Of a stretch of 64,000 nt of DNA, positions 56,801 to 64,000 are shown one piece after another. A model generated the notes under the pieces. The model ran no database searches, had not been told where the DNA came from, and worked only from the letters and a program-made list of their open reading frames with translations. How positions within the stretch are numbered: position 1 is the first letter of the stretch; every line of letters starts with the position of its first letter. The DNA is from Cyanophora paradoxa (lineage: Eukaryota > Glaucocystophyceae > Cyanophorales > Cyanophoraceae), in assembly GCA_004431415.1 (NCBI GenBank), contig QPMI01000116.1:186001-250000 (forward strand), in the 5' to 3' direction. A program made the translations under genes and the position numbers.

Positions 56801-59800
56801 AGAGCGCCCCAGGTGAAGATCACCGCGGACGAGACGGGGTCGGCGGCCGCCGGCTGCACGTGGAGCGTGTACGGCGAGGACGCCACACTCGCACCCCCGA
56901 GGAGGACTTGCACTTCGTACTCGCCGGCGACGCTCTCCGCGAAAGTCATCGTACCGTTCCCGTCCTGCCCGACGCTGACGGAGAACGTCCGGACAGGTCG
57001 CGGCCGCTGCGTCGATTTGGGTGACACGATAATCGTGAAGGCTGCGAAGCAAGTCAGTGTTTTCGCTTCTGTAACAGACATGCAAGAACGCACAGACGCC
57101 AGGCTGGGTTGGCGCAGAGCCGTCTTCATCGCGGGCGGTCACTTGGAAAATTGCGGTGCTATCGGCCAACATTGAGTGCGGAATCGACACGAAGCTCTTG
57201 TCCGCGGCAGGGACGCTGTCCGCAGGGAAGACGGAAACTCCGATGCTGGCCTTGGCGTAGCTTCCGGCGTCAAAGACGGCCTTCTTGCTGGCGGAGCGCA
57301 CGGTGACCGTGAACGAGTATGCGGCGCCTGCAGTCTGGAAGAAGGATCCGGGTATCACCACCGCCGATTGGGTCTCAGCGCCTGCAACGCAGCGGCGGTC
57401 AGCGGGGCCATTTGTGAAGAGGTGTCTTCCGCGCACCGAGGAAATCGCTTCCGGCGCAGAGCGACCCCGAAGAGTCGACGCAAGTCCACGCGTAGGTCCA
57501 GTCGGACGTCGTGGCCGAGTCGGGGTCAGTGGCGGTCGCAGCGAGCGACAGGCCGCTGTGGGTGGCCTGCAAGATGGTGCCGCTCTTGTCGAGCGTGACT
57601 GAAATCGGCGACGGTGCAAACGTGAGGAGGACGGCGCTGGTGGAGATAAGAGTCGTCGAGCCGTCAACTGGGAGCTCCGCACGGAACTGCAACCGGAGAG
57701 AGGCGATATGGCGCGTGTCCAACTTCGTGAGATCGAGGCGGAGCTGGCGGCTGGTGACGTCGGCGGCGCTGGCGAGGTCGATGCCCGGCGCGTCGACGGC
57801 CGACCAAGCGAGCTTCAGGCGCGGAAGCAGGTCGGCTACGGGCTGGCAGCTCGCCAGCGCGACCTCGGCCCACAGGTCCATGGTGGCGGAGCGACGGACG
57901 GAAATCGGCGACGGCCCACGGATGGAGGTGCTGACGGTCAGATCCGACCGCTTGCTGACAAAGACGGACGACACGGGCCCGCGGTTGCCGAAGAAGTTCC
58001 GGGCCGAAAGAGAGAATTCAATCTCGGCGTTGTCGGGCAGATTGGGCACGACGGCAGTCAGGTTGACGCTCGAGCGGCCTTGCTGCGCCGCAATCGCTGC
58101 GGCGAGAGCCTCCGCCACGGCCGTTGCGGCGGCGCCCTGCGGGCTGACCACCCGGGACGACCAAGAGAGCGCGACGTCGCGGTTGCCGCCGCCGGAGACG
58201 GAGAGCGCCTGCAGCACCAGCTCCGAGCAGGCGCTGATGACGGGCGGCGCGACGGCGGTGGCTGAGGGCTCGAGCGGCCGCAGAGGCGCCAGGAGAGTGG
58301 ACGACGCCGTCGACGACAGCGAGTTGCCCACCGACGTGAACTGCGCTTCGGAGTGAGAATTCGAAGCTAAAAGCAGGCGCGGATCACGCGATCGCACGCA
58401 CGAGGACGCCGGCCTTGACGGCGATATTGTCGCCCGGCATAACAGAGCTTGCGCGGCCGATCGAGACGACGAGGAGAGAGGGGCTTGGCCACGCGCAGGT
58501 TGCTGGGGGCCGGTCAGCGGGCGAGCCAAATTTTTTAAGCCGCGAATCGCGCACCGCCCTCGAGGAACATAAGGGTAGACGCAGAGAGGACGCGTGCGCA
58601 GTCCTGGCTGGCGACAAAGCCGCTGTTCGGGTCGACCATGCCCGCCGTGTCGGTGTCCGCGTCGAACAGAACGTCGATCGCGTCGCCCGTCGGCGCGAAG
58701 ATGGCCCTCGAAATGGCGGGCGCCGCCGCTAAATTAAAGGAGCTTAAGTTCGAATCGGCCGAAAGGTTCAAGAGCACGCACCCGGCTGGAAAGGGACCAC
58801 GACAGAGGCGGACTGCGCAAAGGCAGAGGCTGTCGAGCTGCGCATGGAGACGGACACGCGGAAGGACCCGGCGGGCACGACGAGCAGGCGCGCCAGGACG
58901 GCGTCCTTTGCCGGAGTGTAATCGAGCTGCACGGACGGCGGGAATGCGGAGGCGGCCGGGCGCGTCTCGCCGACTGCAGCGACGGCGACGGCGAAGAGGT
59001 CGCCGACCGAGCCCCACGTGGCGAGGTCGATCGCGTTCCTGTACGCGTCGCGGATCTGCGGACGGTCAGTGCCGAGCGAAATTCGCCGGCGAAGGGGCGC
59101 GGCGCACCGAAATGCGGAGGGCGAGCTCGGAGCCAGCCGTCGGGGCGGACGCCGATGCCACGGACAGAACGGTCTGGGACGGGTCCGCGTCGGACGGCGT
59201 GACCGTCATCACGAGCGGGGCGAAGCCGCCGGCGAGAGTCAGACGGAAGCTGCCCGCCAGCGTGCTGCCCACGGCGACTCCGTACCGGCCGGCGCCCAGG
59301 GACACGGGGCTGGGCGCGATGGTCGTCTCGGACAGGTTGGTGCTCGGCGAGCCCGTGAGCTCGAGCGTCCACGGGAAAACGCTGGCAACGCCGTTTCGAG
59401 CGTTGCCGTAGCTGCGCGGGGTAGGTGAGATTTCGCGGCAATAGCGCCTGAGAGAACGTATGCAGCAAATGCGGGCCGAACCTGTCAAGCGCGGCGAACG
59501 TAAGGCACGCGCGACCAACGCCGGCTGCGAATGAAGGGGAGAAGGATGCGCTCCTTTCGCGCTCCTCCAGCAAAACTCCGGATTGTTCGCCTGCGACCGC
59601 GGTGGACATCAAGCACGGAATTGAGCCTTTATGTCCCTCTGAAGCGCACCGGCAACAACGGTGACGTGCGGAGCGGGTGGTAGCGAAAGCGCGACGACGT
59701 TGCCGTCGATCCTTAGGCTGACTGCGACGCGGTAGGTTGTGGCCTTGGTCATCGAGAGCACCGCCCGGAAGGCGACGCCGTCCGCCGCACGCGACAGCGT

Positions 59801-62800
59801 CACGGTGCTGCGCTGCACCTCCGCGGACGAGGCCGGGACCGTGTACGTGGGGAACGAGCACGTGTCCAGAGACACGGGAGACGACGAGTCGGCGGTTGCG
59901 GCCGCCGGGTTGCGGTCGGCCTCGAAAACCTGCATGACGACATCGAGCCCCGTACCCGTCGACCCGCCCGATGCGATGACGTTCTCGTTCGCGTCCCTGC
60001 GCGGCTGCTCGGATCGGCGCGGTGCGGGGCAACGATCAAAGCGAACCGAACGAGGACGTCCACGTTGCACGAGCCGCCCGCGGCGAGCGGCGAGCAGCCA
60101 AGGAAAGAGACGACGGTCTTGCTCGCGCTGGGTGCGCCGGGGACGACGTCGAAGGTCTGGAGCCCGCCCGGGAGGCTCGAGCCATCCATGGACACGGTCA
60201 GAACGTAGCTGCCCGCGACCTGCACGCTGGTCGCCGCGCTGAGATCCACACTTGCCGTTCCGTCAGCGCCGGTGGAGACCGTCGAACTCCACGCAACACT
60301 ATCATCGACGGCGCTGCGAATCGCTGCAAGCACGCTCTTGCCCCCGATTGAGTTGCCGAACGCGTCGCGGATTACAGCCGAGGCGCTGCCGGTGATGCTG
60401 CCGGCGACCCGCGACCGCACCGAGACGCTCACCGAAGAAACGCCGAAGCTGGCCGCTGCTGGCGTCACCACGAGATTCTTAGTTTGGATGCTCTGTGTGC
60501 CGAGGAGGACCTCGACTGAGTACTGTCCGGCGACAGCTTGCGTGTAGGAGACCGACGCCTGAGCGCCCTTGTCCGTAACGATAGTGCGAGTTTGAACGGA
60601 GCGCTGGGTCGAAATTGGAGTAATCACAATCTTGAAGGCTGGAATTTAAACCCGTGGTCAGATGCGTCGAAAACATTGCTGACAGGAGAGAACGCACTGA
60701 TATCCGGGTCTGCGTCGGGGGATGCCGCAGTAAACGTGACTGTGCTGCCAGCCTCCATGGATCCAGGCACATCCACGGTGCAAGTCGCCGCATTCGCGAG
60801 CACTGCCGTCACAAAACGTTAGAAGGGCGTAGATGCTAACAGAGAGGGCGGCTCGTACCGTACGTGAACTCCACGTGACCGGGGCTGGCCTCGCCCGAGG
60901 CCGAGTTTGCGATGCGCAGTTGGAGAGTCTTGCGGTTGCTGTTCGAGCTGTAGGGCGGCGCGCTGCAGGTCGCCGAAATGCTGTCCCGGAAGGTGGCAGC
61001 CGTCGAAGTGACCGCGCCGGCGAGGTCCGTCCAGAGGCACGTGAGCTGCCCGTTCGGGTTGAAGTTGCTGCCGTAGAGCGTGACGGTCGCGCTGGAGACG
61101 GACGAGGACGCCGTCGAAGGCGCGATGCTGCCGAGGGACGGCGGGCGCGTGTCGTCCCACACGGAGACGGCGCCAGCGTTCGTAAACGAGACGCCGTCGA
61201 GCGCCACCGAAAGAGCGATGCCGCCCGTCCACGACTCGCCGAGGTTCGGCAGCGTGCAGAGGATGGAAGACGCGCTCACAAAGCCGGCAACCGTTTCGGC
61301 GACGGCATCCTTGTCGGTTCCCCACTGGGCGCGGCACCGAAGCGCGGAGCCAGTGTTCGTGAAAGTCGATCCGCCGATGGCGACAGAGATGCAAGTGGGC
61401 TGGAAGCACGCGTGAGGAGCGAACCTACTTATATATAAAGCGAACAGAAATTTGTGCACGACATTGTCATCGCCGGTCGGCGGGCAGACCTGTGACACCG
61501 TGCGCACCAAGGAGATTGGTGTGACCGTGAACGGCGCTGCGAGGTTTTCGGTCACAGCAAGCTCTCTCTACAGTACTGGCAGGCAGAGCTCACAGATCAC
61601 GGTGACGGAGACGGACTTTTCCACGTCGCGGGGCGATCCCAGCGAGATCGCGAGCGTGTAGGTGCCTTTCGCGAGCTGGGCGGTCGGGCAAACGATTGCA
61701 TCGCTCGTGCTGGCGGCGAGGGCGTCCACTTCATTGCCGTTAAAAACGCAGCGGGTGCGACCCTGAACGTGGTAGAGCCGGCCCGTGACGAACACGGAAG
61801 CTGTCTGAGCGAAAACGGCCACAGGGGGAAGCGCAGCCGCGGGGCTCATCGCGTCTGCCGCATGGCGTCAGAGGTCATCCGGCGAGAGGATGGAGCGCGC
61901 GAGACGGACCGTAAACGGCGAGTGTGGCGGCGCTCTGCTGGGACCAGCTCGCGCCGTTTGTAATGGAGAGGGTGACGCTGTAGACCTGAGGCAAGGAAGC
62001 GCCCGAGACGACTCGCTGCAGATCGGGCAGCGTGCCGCAGTCGACGCTGCCGTCCGCTGCGGAGACGGCGGCCAACGAAGCGAGAATCTCCAGCGGCGCA
62101 GAGGGCGACGACGCGAAGGCAACGGCGCATTTCGGCAGCCCGGAGTCGGCGAACGAGAAGGCGGCGGAGCCGTCCGTCGTCGCGCGAACGGTGATGGGGA
62201 TGCCGCCGTGGATGGAGGCGAGCACGGGAGTCGGCGCGGCCCCCCAGGACACGACCGGGTCACCTGTCGCGCGGGCGCGGCTGAGCACGTGTACAAAGCC
62301 AAGCGGAAAACGTCTGAGCAGCAAAGCACCGATTACTGTGACGGAGGCGGCAGCGCCCGACGCTGGCGAGCGGCCGGAGCCCGGGGACAGACTGAAGGCG
62401 ATGGGCGCCGCGCCAGTGGTGGACATTGCGCCTGTGACGCAGGAGAGCGAGAGCGCCGAGGTGCTGAGCGTGAGGCCCGAGCACTCGACGCCGCCTAAGA
62501 ACACTGACGCGTCGACCAGCAGCGGCCGCAGGAGCGAGTACGAGGCTTGAGAGAGGGTAAGAGTCAGCTGGGAGCCACCGGAAGCCGGAACCCTGGCCGG
62601 CGACACGCTGACAACCTCGATGCGAGCTGCGCAGAAACGTAAGTAAATGATAAAAGAACCCGATCGGATATTAGAGGAGCGCACGGTAGAGGACGAAGTC
62701 CAGCTTTTTGTCTTCGGCATAGGTCACTCCGTCTGGAGCGAGGGCGACCTGAAGCGCGAAAGAGCCGCCCGCGAAAGCAGAGTCCGGAAGAGGCATATCG

Positions 62801-64000
62801 AAGGACTGAGGCGGGTTGTTGCTCGGAGCAGCCGTCGGCTGGCACGCGCAAGGGCCCGATGCGGGCTTCACGCAATTCGCGCCGAGCCTGAGAAGGCCCG
62901 CAGCGCCGCGGGTCCCCCACTCCGACTGGCGGACGGGGACGGGCGCGGGGCACGAGACGCCACTCTCGGTGCGGATCGCCTCGACCTCGACCTCGGACCC
63001 CGCCGCGGCCCCCGAGATGCTCCAGCGGCACCTGAAGGAAACAGTTATATAATTAGAGCGCCCTTGGAAGGAAGGGAAGCAATGCGGGCGCTCGGACCTG
63101 GCTTCCTTGGGCAGGCCGCCGAGGTTCTTGCCTACAAGGCGGATCGCGGAGGGCGACGAAACCACCATCCAGCCGCGGGACGGCGAGATGTGTGCGGCGT
63201 CCGGGTAGTTGTAGTACGAAAGCGACCGCGGATTCTCCGCCGCCTCGCGCCCGTCCGGGAAGTAGGTCAGAGTCTGCTCGTACGGGTCCGTTGCGCCCTT
63301 CCGAGGCAGGCTGAACGCGAAGGAGCAGCCGTCCTGGCTGAAGTTCGTGGGCCGCACCCTCAAATCGCCGACCTGGACGAACGCGTTCCCGTCCGCCTGG
63401 ATCAGACCGGAGCCGAAGACAGTGACAGAGGTGGAGCCGGCGCCAAAGGCAGGGGCCGAGGCGGGGACGATCGCCGCCAGCGCGCCGACGCCGTCGCGGT
63501 AGGTGTACGTGACGGGCGTCGTGTGGAAGGTGTGGACGGCCTGCACGCCGAGGGCGACCTTGTGGGCGACGCGAGTGAACTCGACGACGACGGACACGGC
63601 GCCCGTCGTGGGGCTCAGCGGGGCGGTGCAGAGGACGGCGTGGAGGTCGTCTGGGCTGCGGACGAGCCTCGCAGCGACGCGCATGCCGTCGAACAGGCAG
63701 GCCAGGTCCTCGGTCTGGGATCGTGTCAACAGAGCTCGAGGCGAGGCGGGAGCAGAGAAAAGCAACGCGGACCGCGAGGAAGTTCGTGCCGCGAATGGTG
63801 AGGGTCACGGGGCTGCGGCGGTTGCCCGAGGTGGGGAAGAGGGGGTTGGACGCCGCCAGGACGGGCCTGCAGGCCGTGTTGTCCCCTCCGCACACGTTGC
63901 AAGCGTCGTACGTCTTCCCGTCGATGGCGCCGTCGCAACCCTTGCAGGTGGTCCCGTCGCCGCCGCACACGCCCTGCTCGACAGCGTCAGCGGCAGCCGT
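47830..64000 (-). CDS. Giant type I membrane protein with TIG, Big/filamin-like and REJ modules (C-terminal part)
   Basis: Read right to left; the N-terminus is beyond 64000 and the stop is at 47830. Order: Cys-rich repeats ([11 protein letters not shown] type, 63970-63880); IPT/TIG-like domains ([16 protein letters not shown] at about 63790; [16 protein letters not shown] at about 62590; another at about 61100); Big/filamin-like domains with the VRDRFGN signature (60.5-59.0, 57.0-56.2, 55.3-55.0 kb); a REJ-type region ending [16 protein letters not shown] (58.5-57.4 kb); a Pro-Ser tract (54.65-53.41 kb); two homologous large modules (52.0-51.0 and 49.9-48.4 kb); one transmembrane helix, [20 protein letters not shown] (about 48250-48190), basic stop-transfer residues and a tail of about 110 residues. 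Introns are short, about 60 nt and AT-richer. It is presumably a surface adhesion or receptor protein; REJ modules are known from polycystin-1 and sperm receptors. Confidence 0.7.
53411..54654 (-). repeat. Pro-Ser-(Thr-Glu) tandem repeat tract
   Basis: About 1.24 kb encoding [12 protein letters not shown] units of 42 nt, with some units extended by 12 nt (an extra SPSP). The pattern of long and short units itself repeats, indicating higher-order duplication. In the protein it is probably an extended stalk, possibly O-glycosylated. All three frames on both strands are largely open here because of the repeat, so the plus-strand reading is a shadow. Confidence 0.9.
55028..55330 (-). repeat. Near-identical duplicated domain, copy 1
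   Basis: About 300 bp encoding [20 protein letters not shown] through [17 protein letters not shown]. It matches 56218-56514 with only a handful of substitutions in the same reading frame. Confidence 0.85.
56218..56514 (-). repeat. Near-identical duplicated domain, copy 2
   Basis: Partner of 55028-55330. Third-position differences are almost as rare as others, pointing to a recent duplication or gene conversion, while the flanking domains are well diverged. Confidence 0.85.

Noticed and set aside
1-64000. Prokaryotic reading with operons and ribosome binding sites
   Set aside because: Every recognisable protein is interrupted by introns with GT/GC...CAG ends, and the domain content is eukaryotic.

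Overview
This window is nuclear DNA of a GC-rich unicellular eukaryote, not a prokaryote. Genes are broken by many short spliceosomal introns that end in CAG, usually after a branch-point-like CTGAC or CTGAG. The proteins carry eukaryotic modules: CUB, LamG, Kelch, REJ, F-box/LRR, an EF-hand and an AMSH-like MPN domain. A free-living flagellate or alga is my best guess, but I cannot place the species. Most 5' splice sites begin GTGCG, several introns use GC instead of GT, and the hexamer GTACCC is strikingly common. All exon edges were deduced by eye from frame, splice signals and internal homology; outer gene limits are less certain.

Layout. 1-2565 (-) is the 5' part of a secreted or membrane CUB/Ig-like/LamG gene running off the left edge. 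3977 to about 16181 (+) is its head-to-head paralogue, a giant protein with signal sequence, CUB, Ig-like, LamG, Kelch-like and PKD-like parts, then several membrane segments and a Pro-rich tail. 16842-18855 (+) is an F-box/LRR gene. 19655 to about 22735 (-) is an unidentified single-membrane-segment gene. About 23519-27088 (+) and 38492-45386 (+) are two genes sharing an uncharacterised EF-hand-associated domain. 27888-30043 (-) is a signal-anchored protein made of two paralogous five-exon units. 31309 to about 37012 (-) encodes a coiled coil and an AMSH-like MPN domain that has lost its metal ligands, plus an unidentified upstream part that may be the same gene. 47830 to beyond 64000 (-) is the C-terminal part of a very large type I membrane protein with IPT/TIG-like, Big/filamin-like and REJ modules, a long Pro-Ser-rich tract and one transmembrane helix.

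Two intron styles coexist. The 47.8-64 kb gene and the 27.9-30 kb gene have short, AT-richer introns. The other genes have C-rich introns or longer introns filled with degenerate tandem repeats; some repeat families recur in introns of different genes, in the same orientation relative to transcription. The theme of the window is large surface or adhesion proteins plus calcium and ubiquitin-related intracellular proteins. I see no rRNA, no convincing tRNA, no CRISPR array and no transposase gene.
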